From Nymphaea colorata (taxonomy: Eukaryota > Streptophyta > Magnoliopsida > Nymphaeales > Nymphaeaceae), in contig NC_045139.1 in the NCBI RefSeq assembly GCF_008831285.2, positions 17,714,354 to 17,778,353 of the forward strand: 64,000 nucleotides of DNA, read 5' to 3'. A model generated the notes under the pieces. That model had not been told where the DNA came from and searched no databases. It was given only the letters and a program-made list of their open reading frames with translations. The translations under genes were made by a program, and so were the position numbers. This document shows, in pieces, positions 48,553 through 60,308 of the stretch. Each line of letters opens with the position of its first letter. Within the stretch, counting starts at the first letter, position 1.

Positions 48553-51500
48553 CTTGCCTTTTTTACTCTTTTAATCAAATCGGCCCATTGATTTGCAAAA
48601 AATAATTAGAATTTTCTTAAAAGTGAGTAAACGTTTTACGTACCTGGAATTCCTCTGCTGTCCCAAACTTCATATTTTCCTTACTTGTTTCCTAAACTCT
48701 CTGATTTCAAAATAGCTAAAATGAGAATAGGGTTTTTCCATCAAATGATATAACAATTAACAAATAACCTTTCTCGAAAAAAGATTCGCAAATCATTGTA
48801 TTATAATTTACGATGACATAATTTTTATATGAGTAAAATTTTCACAAAAAACGGTCTTGTGTAACTAAATGGCACTCGCTTAGAAATCTACAATCAATAC
48901 TTAAAACAATTTTTTTAAGACAAATAATTATTTGCATGAACTAATTTAAAGCCAAACAGCGTAAAAATAACTCCCAAGAAAAATATTCCTTTGTCTTTAT
49001 TTTTTGTTTCCATGTATATTCTTCAAACTTCAAAATTCATTTTGTTGAAGCATTGCCATGTGAGACTCAGACTGGTCTTAATAATATTGGCAGTCATTAG
49101 AGAAGAAACAAGATTAGGGAACTCGGTGTTTCATGCTGCAACATGCGTCATACAATAAACACTTGTTAGTTACTAATTATAATATAAGAAACATTATGGT
49201 CCACACAGCGTTTCACATCGACATGCTCCAACAGCCGCTGACTTCATCTGCACTCTTCTTAAAAGGCACACTTGCACTTTCTCTTTTTTAAAACATTCAC
49301 ATGTTTGCATCATTGAGCACATATGCTGCATAGTGATGCTGAAAGACTTTGTAGTGCACGATATGAACACTTACAACTTGGTTAGTTTTCACTAGAGAAA
49401 CATGTCTTAAGATATTTAGAGACAATTTTATTAGAGAAACGTTCACAAGTTCATGGAAGATTTGTGCGATCAGTCATCAAGTTCATATTGTATGAAGCTC
49501 GTTTAATTGACTTGCCTGTGCTGTTTGACTGAAATTTATGAGTACATGGCCTCATAAACGGATTCTTCACATCATGAATGCTTTTTTGTTGGCAAAAGAT
49601 AGAAAAGGAGGTACTAATTTAACTTTGGTTGATATTATATGGTCGCTAAATATTTTATCATGTTGCTCAAAACTCATTTTCTCATAGATAAACAACGTAT
49701 CTCACAGGTTTGGACATAAAAAAGCGTGTTTTTCAAGAAAAAAATGAACTCTTTCTAGATAGAATCTTCAACCAACTTCACCATGATAGTAGGTGGTCAA
49801 TTCTTATTTCAAACACTCAATAGCGTCAATTTTTGGTGCTGCAAAAAAAGATACCGATATGCAAGTTGAAGTATAGCGAGGATGAGTGTTTTGGCTTTCA
49901 TTCGAATAATGGGATTTCCTTCCGCTCGTCTTGAAAACTGGCTGTCTACCAGCTCATAACTAGATGATGAAATATTAGATAATTTTTAAATGGACAAGGA
50001 AGAGCAACCTAAAATTTTCATATCAGGGGAAAAACATAGAAGAAATGGTAAAAATGCACTCCCCTTTGTCTTAGAAATTTGTTGGGTCTTCATTGGTATT
50101 AATGAAGACAGTGAACTACTGTGGTAGGGTAAACAACTCCAACGCTCTCAGTCAAATGTGTTGAAAGGCCAAAGGCTGAGTTGCCATTAGATACAGCACA
50201 ATAGAAAATGACAGAACCCCAATTTTCTGTGGTTGCAAACAAACACGAGATGATTTTCTGTGGTGCAAATATGCGAAATCGTAGCCACAAGTGACGTTAT
50301 CCATCAGTGTTTTGGTGAGATGTGCGATGTTTTACCTTTACTGACATGGAAATTATTCTATTACGTTCTTACCTAGAGATATAAAAATACATAAAAGTCG
50401 AAGTCAAGAGCTTGAAATTATGATAGTGCGACCCAACCATCCAGCTGTATAATTTGTCTCTAGGCTATCGGGGGCCCTTCTATAGCTTAGTTGAGAGGTT
50501 TATATGCGATCTTTCGTCGTGTGGAAGAAGAGACAATGGCTTACAAACACATGAAAGGGCACATTCCTTTACCAACACATGATTGCTACCCTTCTCCATT
50601 TTTTTGTCGCTAATTATTCTGCCCCCTTGTTTATAAAGAGTATTTTCCATTTATGGGTTGAATTATTTTTTAAGCTTAGGAAAACCAAGTGTTTGAAATC
50701 TGAGAAGAAAAGTTAGGACAACATATCGCACGCTTTCAAATTCACCTCGGATCTTATGTCTATGACAATCAAACATGCCATTAAGAGCAATTGCTAATCT
50801 CGGATTTGAGAACTGTGGATTTAAGATCAGACCTTCCCTGTTTTCTTAAACTTAACCTTTTCTTAATGCAAAAATGTAAAATAAAGATCTTAAGTGTGGA
50901 TCTTAGGTCTCTCACTTAAAATCCTTAGTTTGATGAGACATAAATTTGACCATGGATTTTTTTGCCACATCGACAAAAGCATTTACCAATCAGAAGTAAT
51001 CAAACACCTGATTAATCTCCACAAAAAAAATTGTGCATCCAACTAGCTACTTTCCCTGCGTTAAATGTGCAGTTGAGACATTGGTTTAAAAGCCTGTCAA
51101 TTGCAGAAAGGCAATAGAAATTTTATTTCTCGATGGCCTTTGAAAACCGTTTATCTGGAATGCTGGGCCAAAAAGGTGCAATTAAATTGCAATAATTGAG
51201 CCCGTTCGGGGATTGTTGGAATTTATAAAAATTGTAAGTCGGGTTTGGATCCTGTTGCTTGTTAGAACCATGTTTGACCTGATAAAGTACCGAGTTCCTT
51301 GTACTTTTGTATATTAAATAATGTGTTTAGGGCCTACTTGGAACCGATCACATGGTAATATAAAAAATATGAATAACGTTCCAGATTCATGCGATTGGAC
51401 CGATTTGGGATTCAAACTTGGGAATTTCAAGCTTCAGATCGGCTTTGCTTTGGTGGTCGGAGATAAATGGTCATTCTATGATCAACATGATAGTTCTTTT

Positions 51501-51619
51501 TAATACAAAAAAATACTTATTTTTATTAAATTTTCTCATTTACATGTTGATGTGATGTCCCTTAAAAAAAATAAAATTTTATTACTAATGTCCTTGGCTT
51601 AGTAAAATAGAGCTTGATT

Positions 51620-51980
51620 TTTGCGTGCTTTCGGCGGTCCCACCTTTGAAAGCTACGGCATCAACTGTCGGTGAGGCTCGGGCTAGCTATGAACTTGGGT
51701 CCCCCGGGTAGGAGTGTCAATCTCCCGGCATGACTTGGATACTGACCCGAAGTGGGTCCAATAAAATTTGGGATTGGTACAAAAGAATGAGGAGCAATTA
51801 ATGAATCGACCTTTCATAGTTTAAACATCAACTATGCCAATCTGGATCGGGCCTGGACTCTATTAAGATCCACAACTTTTTAAGGTGAATTTGAGGGTTT
51901 GGACCTTGTGTCTTTGTAAAAAGACCTCCTGCGGGAGATCCAAACCCATGGACCCGCCACCCCGTGCATAGAAGCTGAAT
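51620..51980. mobile_element. Degenerate GGGTCCAAA/GGACCCG-rich repeat
   Basis: A GC-elevated patch has words GGGCTAGC, TTGGGTCCCCCGGG, GACCCGAAGTGGGTCC, GGATCGGGCCTGG and CCATGGACCCGCCACCCC in both orientations. It is probably a decayed non-autonomous element. Ends unresolved. Confidence 0.4.
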
Positions 51981-52634
51981 GAGAGAGACAAACATTGCTT
52001 AATTTGTTCCGATCCAAATTTGAGATTTATAATCTGTCTGATTCAAACAGTTTAAAATAGGACAAAGTACTAACAAATATGCCACATGTAAGCATGAGTA
52101 AACCAATCATTTAGAACAAGGAAACATTGGCATGAATTATAATTAATTAACTAACGAAATGCTATATTTTATTTTTTTTCATAACATGCAAAGTCATTAT
52201 TGAACACGTTATTAAAAAACCATTAGAAGTACTACAAATAATGTTCTTCGTAGCGAAGAATATCCATAGTCGTGTCGTGTCGTGTCCCCTAAACACACCG
52301 CGCCAATAATACAAGTCCGATCATTTACTGTCCTAAGTAAAGTCCTTTTCATTGTTCATGCTTGACACCGGCTACGTCACAATGAATGAGCAGATCATAC
52401 AGCATAAAAAATAAAAATCATTTTTCAAGATGATCCAAAATCTTAACCACACTTTTTGGTAACGAATAGCATGAACATTAAATAAAAATGGTCCGATCAC
52501 ATCAACTAATGTTTGTCATCTTTATTTGAGCCCTAGTTCTTATGTTAAATATGTCCCATGAAGTATATATATATATATATATTGAGTACACTAGCAACCA
52601 AAGGAAAACATTTTAAATATAATTGGAGAACTTA

Positions 52635-52850
52635 GTAGAGGATCGGACCAGCCCCAATTATTTGGGGGTGGTTAGGCAGAAGCGGCGCTGGGTCCCCCCA
52701 TGTGGGGAGTTCCCGGAACCCTACCAGCCCTAGCCCACATGAAACTGACTGTCTCTGCTTCAATTCTCAAGCTCCCTGCCAAAGGCATACTGTGAGTCTT
52801 GTGACTTGGGTGCAGCCTGCCCCCACTTAGTGTGGCTTCCATGTATTCAT
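52635..52850. repeat. GC-rich repeat-like patch
   Basis: About 215 bases with high GC and no frame stand out from AT-rich surroundings: GGACCAGCCCCAATTATTTG, then CAGAAGCGGCGCTGGGTCCC, then TGCAGCCTGCCCCCACTTAG. It looks like a dispersed repeat (possibly a SINE), but no pol III boxes are convincing. Confidence 0.35.
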
Positions 52851-53253
52851 GTCTGCTCGCTCATTCTTCATTTGTTTAAATTTGTTTTTATATATATATA
52901 AACTAGATGCTTCAATGCAACGATTAAGGTCCTTGTTATGATCTAATCTTACATATATGAACTCAAGAATAAGTTGATGGGAAACATATATTAAAACTAA
53001 TTATTTTTTAATTAAATCATATTTTGAATAAGACATAACATTTAACGGCTCTTATGACATCAAAATTTTAATCATACAGAAATCCCCATTTTTCTTAAAA
53101 ACAACTAAAACTAAACCTTGTTTTGTATCAAATTAAAAATTTTATAGATATATTAGGATGTTTTTATTTTTGTTTAAAATATCTTTTAAGCAAAAATTTA
53201 ATGGCCTGGTTTTTATTCCTGAGCTAGCGCTCTGAGATCTATCAATTCAATTA

Positions 53254-53255
53254 TA

Positions 53256-53320
<65 letters not shown>
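53254..53320. repeat. Compound (CT)n-(TA)n microsatellite
   Basis: More than twenty CT units with two T interruptions, followed directly by about ten TA units. Confidence 0.9.
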
Positions 53321-53321
<1 letters not shown>

Positions 53322-53975
53322 TGAAGAGGAGGGAAAAGGGCGCCGAATAGAGTGGGCCTCACCGACGAAAATAGTGCATAAGCAAACAAAACCTGCCTTC
53401 CACATGGCTTTCAAATGATCCACAAAAACTTTTTTAGTAAGCTAATTAATAAAGAAAAGCAAAAAGAAGGAAAGGAAAGCACTATCACTAGCTGTGCTGC
53501 TTCCTTCTAGAAAACTAAACTGAAACTCTTGGCACCAACATTTGTTGAAGTTGATAGTTGCATGGAGGAGATTCTGTCTTCACCTAATCAAACCATGGAC
53601 AAAAAAATCGCAGCATAATCTTTTTCTGGAGAAAAAAATTCAAACCTATAACTGAGAGAGAGAAAGTTGGGTGGTGGGGAAAATGGCCGATAAAATGGAA
53701 ATGTATATCAAAATTGAGGGACAAGACGTCCCCTAGATACAAAAATTGGGGACAAGAAGTCTCCTAGTTACAGTAACAAACCGCAAGACAAAAGCAAAAG
53801 AGGAAGTGGGTGGCGGGGAAAAGAGAAGAAAGAGCTCAACTCTTTCTAATTTCTTCTGTATTGAGACAGGATCTAACAAGCTGATGAAAAATCTAAAGGT
53901 GCTCAGACGCCCACAGCACTACATGTACATGTCTCCTCCATTATTATCCCTCCTTCTACTTCTTTTCCATTTTTA

Positions 53976-54178
53976 GCCAGGCTGTGTTTGATACCGGGGA
54001 GCCAGGACCAATCTGAAATCTCTTTTACGTTGGACCCATAAAGTAAACAAACACCATATTTTTACCTCCATGTAAAAAAGGATTTGAAAAGTTCTGACCT
54101 CAAATTCTTGGATCTGATATTCTCAATTACCTTAGATCACGTTGGATTTCTAATCGGAGGTAAACAAACACGCTGGCA
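53976..54178. mobile_element. Possible ~200-bp MITE
   Basis: Ends are GCCAGGCTGTGTTTG (left) and CAAACACGCTGGC (right), which pair as imperfect inverted repeats with a 2-bp shift. The interior has GGAGCCAGGA and ATCGGAGGTAAACAA-type words. No convincing target-site duplication, so the call is tentative. Confidence 0.45.
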
Positions 54179-54363
54179 ATCCGCCAATTACTAGACAGGT
54201 TGAACAGCTGCTTTCAAAGGAAAACCTCTGGCTAACTCGGGCTCAAAGAGGACAATACCATTAAAAGGATCCACAGCAGTGTAATTTGCTGGAAATTGAT
54301 TTGATTTGAGATTTCCATTTCCACACACTGGTCATGTTTGAATGATCTGATGACACATAAGAG

Positions 54364-54394
54364 GAGATCTGAGATCTTGGGTATCTCAGATCTC
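54364..54394. repeat. Perfect hairpin with 12-bp arms
   Basis: GAGATCTGAGAT and ATCTCAGATCTC are exact reverse complements around a 7-base loop. No U-tract or gene context suggests a function. Confidence 0.85.
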
Positions 54395-55454
54395 AGCATT
54401 CATAAATGTGAGCTGAGCCCATCTTAAATGAAGTTGTAAATGATAATTATACATAGCAGAGTTATAAATGTGGAGAAATGCTGTTTTGGCTTCTACTATC
54501 ATACATAATTTGGGACGGTGGATGCCATGTTTGAATGCACATTAAGAGATCCTTCATTAGTAATTATTATACTGCTTGTACAAACTCAAATTGAAAAATC
54601 AACTCAACAGTCTAAATTCAAGGGAAAGCTAACACATTTTATTGCATACCCACATGAGAAAAATGTTTGATACAAAAGTCTCATAGCATATTGATGAAAT
54701 TTAAAGCAAATATAACCTGTTTACTCTTAAAAAAAAATGTTTCATGCATAATGAAAAAAGTGTATAACGTTTTCCGGTCATACAGGTTGCCTGAGGTCGC
54801 CTGACATGGATAACTTCAACCAGCTCTTTTTTCCGGCAAGTGGGTGGTGGGAAAATAGTTGGCATTCTTTTTTTCAACTTTTTTAAAATGTTTTTGTTTG
54901 GTCAAAACCTACTTTGACATTCAAATTTGCCGAAAGCCTGCAGATTTTCGCGGCAAGTTTCCCACGGCGTCGTTTGTGAGCAAAACTTGGTTTTCCTTGT
55001 AATCAAAATTTTGCTTATTATCAACCAAATGGCCACAAGACTGCGAAATTTCTCAGTTTTTGGTAATACTTTGGAAGGAGAAAATATATGTGCAAAGACA
55101 GCAAAATTTTATCCTGATAAATTTTCTTCCACCAAATTAACCCAATACTTAGGTTTTGAATGGTCCGTGAGTTGAAAAGGTGCTGAGAAATAAATAGGCA
55201 ATCAGCCCATTTGGTCTTTGTTTCTTATCTAATTTCCAAGTCCAATCCCCTTTTCTTGAACAGTAGCACCTTAGTTTTCTCAAGACGCACACAGAAATAT
55301 AATGTTAAAAATCACAAAAATTATAAGCGACTTACAATCATTGCATTGAGTTCATAAAAAAAATAATTTTCTTAGCATTCAATTCAACTGTCTGTTTGTT
55401 TCTGACCCAATTTATCCGTATGTAGTTAAAATAGAAAAATGTTTGGCAACTCTC

Positions 55455-55519
55455 TTTCTCTCTCTACATGTAGCAAGTCAATTGTTTTCTCTCTCTCTAC
55501 ATATAGCAAGTCAATTGTT
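55455..55519. repeat. Short tandem duplication
   Basis: CTCTCTCTACAT(G/A)TAGCAAGTCAATTGTTT occurs twice in a row with a single substitution. Confidence 0.85.
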
Positions 55520-55539
55520 TGTTTTTAGGTTTAGTATAG

Positions 55540-55625
55540 CTGGGCAGCCTAAGTGATGCCTTGATAGTTAGGACTTCCTCATTTCAATTCTTGTGGATCT
55601 GGACCGTAGAATTGTGGCTTTCGCG
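55540..55625 (+). repeat. Possible SINE head
   Basis: GGGCAGCCTAAGTGATGCC followed by TTTCAATTCTTGTGG is reminiscent of pol III A- and B-box spacing in plant SINEs. Weak match. Confidence 0.25.
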
Positions 55626-56431
55626 ACACTCAAATTGAAGGATATATATATATATACACGATAAGGCCATCGAAATTTGAAAGCAATACTGAATTTTAGA
55701 TTCTAAAAAAATTAACAGTTCTTGGAATATTAAAAGTTTGGTAGTAAAAAAAAGTCAATATTCTATTAACAAATGAAATGAACTTACATAAAACCATATC
55801 TTGTAACTAAATTAGTAATTACAAGAACGTTAGCATGTTGATTTTTCGTTCACAATTTTTTACCAAGAATTTAGCTACCTTAGAGCCATGAGGAATTCAT
55901 TGGTAAAACAAATTCTAATTTCGAGGAAACGATAAACATACTGAAATTCCTGTTTTGTAAATGGGGAGGACAAGGGACCACTGCGTGCGTGCAAAAAAGC
56001 TGGCTAATGCCAGCAACAAGGGAGAAAAAGAAGGCCTGTCAGTCATCCAAGCACCCCGTTTAAAGACTTTGACCATTCCATTTTCATTTCACACAAACAC
56101 CGACACTATGAGCTTGAGTGAGCGGCAGAGATAGGAGAAAGGGACCCTCATTGAAATTCAAACTCCTCTTTGATTTTCTTCTGTTCATAAAAGTCTAGAT
56201 GTTCTTTTTTGATGCTTAGTTGGCAGGTGTCTTGCTCTTCACTTAACAGTTTTGATCCTCAAAAGAAAGTTTTGATCCTCGAAAGAAGGCAAGGAGAAAA
56301 GAAACAGGGTTTACATCTCCTCCCTACCTCCTTTCTCTCAATCCTGTCCCAAACTCCATTTCAGGATTCTCAACTTGATTCCATAAAAAAGATGGGGCTC
56401 ACCTACAAATTCTTCTTCTTCTTTTCTTTTA

Positions 56432-57404
56432 CGCCTTGTTTGAATGAAGGGAAATGGAAGGAAAGAACGATCAATCTTTTGTTTGGTTGGTTAATTAAAA
56501 AAAATGAAAAAAAAAAGTTTGTTTAGTTGCAAATGGAGAAAAATGAAAGGGAGGGAAAGGAAAGAGAGCTCCAATGAAAAGAAAAAGTTTATCATTTTCT
56601 ACCGTGTATATCTTTTCTACCCGCCCGCAGAAAAGACATCAACTGACCTTGCGTGGCTCTTTCTCTCCCTCTCTGCCACTGGACTTCGACGGGCGTCGGA
56701 TCTATCTCTCTTTCCCTTCCTGCCACTGCTCGAGACTTGGATGGTATTTCTCAACGGCTCCTTTACCAAAATCAAGTTTTTGTCATTTTTATGTCATTCA
56801 ATTAGTACACCGAAAAATGACGTTTTGTTTGATTGGTATAAATTTTTATCATATTTATTACTATAGAATGAAATATTGAGAGTTAAGTGTAGTTCCTCTT
56901 TTATTGAATTAGGAAATCAAATTAAAAATATTTTTATTTGAATGATAAATTTTTGAATGTTAAGGGTATTATTGTAAAATATTATAAATTTTATCCCTCC
57001 ATTTTCTTGACTTATTCCAAACAAACATGATTTTAACAATTCTTTTCTTTTTATTCAAACAAGCTTTATATTTATCTCTTTTCTTTTCTTTCTTTTTCAT
57101 TCATTTCCTTTCTCATTTCATTTACCTCTCTTTTTTTTCCTTTCGTTTCCTTGTTCATTCATTTTCTTTCCCATGTCATTTGCCTCCCTTTTCATTCCTT
57201 TTCTTTCCCATTTCATTTGCCTCCCTTTTCATTCCTTTTCTTTCCCATTTCATTTGCCTCCCTTTTCATTCCTTTTCTTTCCCATTTCATTTGCCTTCGT
57301 TTCCTTTCCTTTCCATCGCTCCATTTCCTTTTCTTTCCCTCCATCCATTTCCTTTCCTTTCCATCGCTCCATTTCCTTCTCTTTCCCTCCATCCAAACAA
57401 AGTG
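56432..57404. mobile_element. PIF/Harbinger-like non-autonomous element (973 bp)
   Basis: Left end CGCCTTGTTTGAATGAAGGG; right end read inward CACTTTGTTTGGATGGAGGG. TTA flanks both sides (56429-56431 and 57405-57407), the 3-bp TWA duplication expected of PIF/Harbinger. Beyond the TIRs the left arm is purine-rich (GGAAATGGAAGGAAAG) and the right arm is its pyrimidine-rich counterpart, giving extended self-complementarity. The right arm contains an expanded minisatellite (57140-57390). No transposase frame; the open frames over the array are low-complexity Phe/Ser/Pro shadows. Confidence 0.8.
57140..57390 (+). repeat. Pyrimidine-rich minisatellite in the PIF-like element
   Basis: The ~37-bp unit CCTTTTCTTTCCCATTTCAT plus TTGCCTCCCTTTTCATT is present about four times (about 57140-57296). 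A second array of ~50 bp units follows, with CCATTTCCTTTTCTTTCCC, CTCCATCC and TTTCCATCGCT (57300-57390). Confidence 0.85.
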
Positions 57405-57407
57405 TTA

Positions 57408-59540
57408 TTCTTTATAAAAGAAAAACAGATTTATCAAGCAGATCTGCAACTGGTGATATATGGAGCCGAATACATAGTAACGTAAATTCGCTTGTCCTTA
57501 GCTTGTGTTTGAACTGGGAATGAGGCATTTTCTAGTTGGGTTGTCCCGTCCAAGTGATGCTTTCTTCTTCGGTTGGGATAACAAATCCGCTTCATATTGT
57601 AGGTGAGAATCTTCCTCATTAAGACAACAGGCCGTATATGAGCGCAAGTCTGGATGTGTTTGTAGTTTGTACACATGCTCGGTGTCTGTTCGTCTTGGAT
57701 GCGTAAGAGCGTCTCCTATTTCCTTTTTCGATCAGGAAAACTTAAATTATTGCTTAGAACAACCGCATGCATTAGCAAGTACGTGTGAATCTGATCATCG
57801 AATGGCCAACTAGGGACCTCGGGGAGAGTAGCGTGGCCGATGGACCTGGTGAAATGTTAACAGCACGTCTTTACTTTCATTTTCATGGGCACTACTTCTT
57901 GTGCTTCAGGAAGGTAGAGCGTGACATAAGGTCGAAGGTGCATTGGTTCTATCCCAAACACCAATGCAATCTTAGACCCAAGAAACATGGGAAAGAAGGA
58001 AGCTTGGGCGCTGAAAAATATAAAAAGAAGACCGACCAACTAAGGCAGTACAAGCTATACGGAGAGGCTGTTCCAGTGTTTTGCAACTTAAAAATATCTG
58101 TTCGTGAATAAGTGAAGTGATGATCAAATGAAAGGCTTCCCACTCAGAGAACTCTTTGGTTCTGTATTGTTCTTTGTTGAATCACTGTCGTTCTAGTAAT
58201 TGAATGGCATTATTGGAAAGTAGGAGGGAAACCTGCTTCTGTTTAGCTTATCCACAATTCTTGTCCACCGAATAGTTAAGATTTAAGAACTAATTGGCGC
58301 TATTAACTAGTCAATACAATTTGGAGATTTTGTATATTGCCACCAAGTAACATTTTGACAAATGAAATTTTTGAAGCTATCTATCTTTAGATGAAGATTC
58401 TTATGCAAGATTGTATAGTAGAACCCATTGGAGCTGTCGCATACCATCGTCAAACATACTTGTCACAGGTTGCACCGTGATTGCCATCTAAGGATGCAAA
58501 GATTTATAAGCTGCACTCGTCAACAACTTGATGGCATTAACTTTGTGGCCTGGATGTCTATAGCAAAACAAAAGGCAATAGGTCATGCATTTATAATAAC
58601 AAGTACTCTGAGAAAGAAAGGAAAATTATATTTTTCTAAAGTCAAAGATATATATCTCCTATACGTTTCTTATCTAACTAACGTTCAAAAGTTTGTTTAA
58701 TTACCCCCCCCCCCCCCCAACCCATCAAAAAAAAAAAAAACACGCAGGCACACATATAAGTAATTACTTGATTTAATTTATTGCAATTGCAACTCTACCA
58801 TATGACCCTATAATATTGCTTTTGTAATAAACAATATTCAATTTTTTTCATTATAACGTATACACAAATTTTTTACAAAGTTTTAAAGGTAAGCAGCCAG
58901 TAACTTCTATAAGAATTCTAGTTTTTTTTTGTCATTTTCAAATAACAAGAATATGCTGCAGGGCGTCCATTCCTTATAGATAAGCGCACCCGTGATAACA
59001 ACTTTACAGGAAAGAAAAATGAAGAATTCATAAATCTACGTTGCCTTCTCAATACTTTTGTCAAAAGAACAAAGGAGGACTCGCAAAAGCCAGTATAAGC
59101 CTCCTCGGCGACCGTAACGGCCTACTAAGGGTGATCATAACCCCAACGTAGACAGAAATAATGAAACATTACGTCCCGTAATCAATTCTTTTAATCTAGG
59201 ATCGAAAAGTAACAAACTCATACCGGTAACCGAGAGAGAGAGAGAGAAGATGCTAATGGGCAAGAAGGTAGATCCACAAGGCCGCAGAAAGTAATGCCCT
59301 ATGTTTCAACGTTGATTTTCAGCAATGTCCACTGAGCTTCTTGAAGGAACATTGAATGTCATACAATTCTTAGTCACAATATGCAATACGTGCTCACGTT
59401 GAACGCTCTACAGCACCAGAAGAAATCTACAATACTAAAAGAAAAAATGATCATGGCCAGCATCATCTGAGCCCATCAAAAGGGAAGTCGAAGCAGCTGC
59501 CGTTGTGTCCACGCTTTGGGACAGTGAATAGCACAGCACA
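57408..59540. other. Intergenic DNA and 3' flank of the B-box gene
   Basis: No gene recognised. A plus-strand open frame at 57785-58111 (108 codons) is basic and has no familiar motif. A C homopolymer followed by an A homopolymer is at 58704-58740, and a GA tract at 59230-59250. The last few hundred bases before 59541 are expected to be the 3' UTR of the B-box gene (minus strand). Confidence 0.5.
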
Positions 59541-60308
59541 CTAAACTTTCTGAAAAGGACATACCATCATCACAAAAGTAGTGCACAACTAATTTTAGAA
59601 ATGAGTAATACTCAAGTTTCTTGAAGATCATGGAGGAGTAAACCAGAAGATGGAGGAACATACCTGGCCAGGGTTTGAAGCTTGTCCATGACCACGGCGT
59701 GGACCGGTATTAAGGTCTATCATTTTCGACTCGGGCTTCTCATTATCAGCATTAGCATCATCAGCCGAAACCCAGTGGTTGTTTTGTATTCTCTCTTTGG
59801 GGCCCGCTCCTGCTATTGCAGTTTGAGCCACTTGTTGCTGGCCACGCTTATGTTCGGATGGCTCAGTGGGCTGCAAGGTCTGACCATCAAAAGGATTTGT
59901 TTTGTCTCCTGGAAACTAAGCAAAGACTTATAATATGTCAGGTTTCAAGGTTGAACAAGTGTGCAGTTGGCTTCTTTTCCAGAATGTGATCACTAACCTC
60001 AACCCTCTGCCTTAACAGAAGATATCTCTCATGCGTTCTTTTACCTCCCACATGAACAAGCATGTCGCACTGCAAGCAGAGTGAACTCCCATCTATTTCA
60101 CAATAGAAGAATGCTGGACACAGTTTGCAAGAGAAACGGTTTTAGCGAGACCCTCCTCAAATTGGTTAAAAAAAGAGGGTGAAATGCGATCCTTCTACAA
60201 GAACAGGATACCTGAGGCATTTTCACAAATGTCACATCGAGTTACGGCACTTGGATTAGCTAGTGATACTCTTACATGCCGGCTTGCTAATTTATTACAT
60301 GTGTGCAC
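59541..60308 (-). CDS. BBX19: Double B-box zinc-finger protein, BBX18/BBX19 type (first exon outside window)
   Basis: Exons: 60308-60212, 60113-59998, 59915-59664, then a tiny terminal exon 59549-59541. The first visible exon begins [14 protein letters not shown], the end of B-box 1, and enters in frame from an upstream exon. B-box 2 follows intact: [39 protein letters not shown], with its Cys/Asp/His zinc ligands. [16 protein letters not shown] and an [20 protein letters not shown]-terminal motif are typical of BBX18/19 (DBB1). No CCT domain. These nuclear co-regulators act in seedling light responses, thermomorphogenesis and flowering. Exon 1 (Met to DEK of B-box 1) is not found up to 64000, so intron 1 exceeds 3.6 kb. 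The C-terminus is uncertain: splicing gives Gln-Lys-Val-stop, while reading through gives [13 protein letters not shown]-stop. Confidence 0.92.

Larger units (their letters stand above)
48241..56431. other. Gene-poor AT-rich intergenic DNA
   Basis: No gene recognised in over 8 kb. Apart from the MSA site it holds: a degenerate GGGTTTGGACC/GGGTC-type repeat (51620-51980), a GC-rich repeat-like patch (52635-52850), a TA tract (52565-52581), a CT/TA microsatellite (53254-53320), a possible MITE (53976-54178), a 12-bp-arm hairpin (54364-54394), a small tandem duplication (55455-55519) and a SINE-like patch (55540-55625). Open frames are short and unlike known proteins. Confidence 0.6.

Noticed and set aside
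57027-57523. Open frames of 88-152 codons rich in Phe, Ser, Pro and Leu
   Set aside because: They translate the pyrimidine-rich minisatellite of the PIF-like element in three frames, so they reflect the repeat rather than coding.
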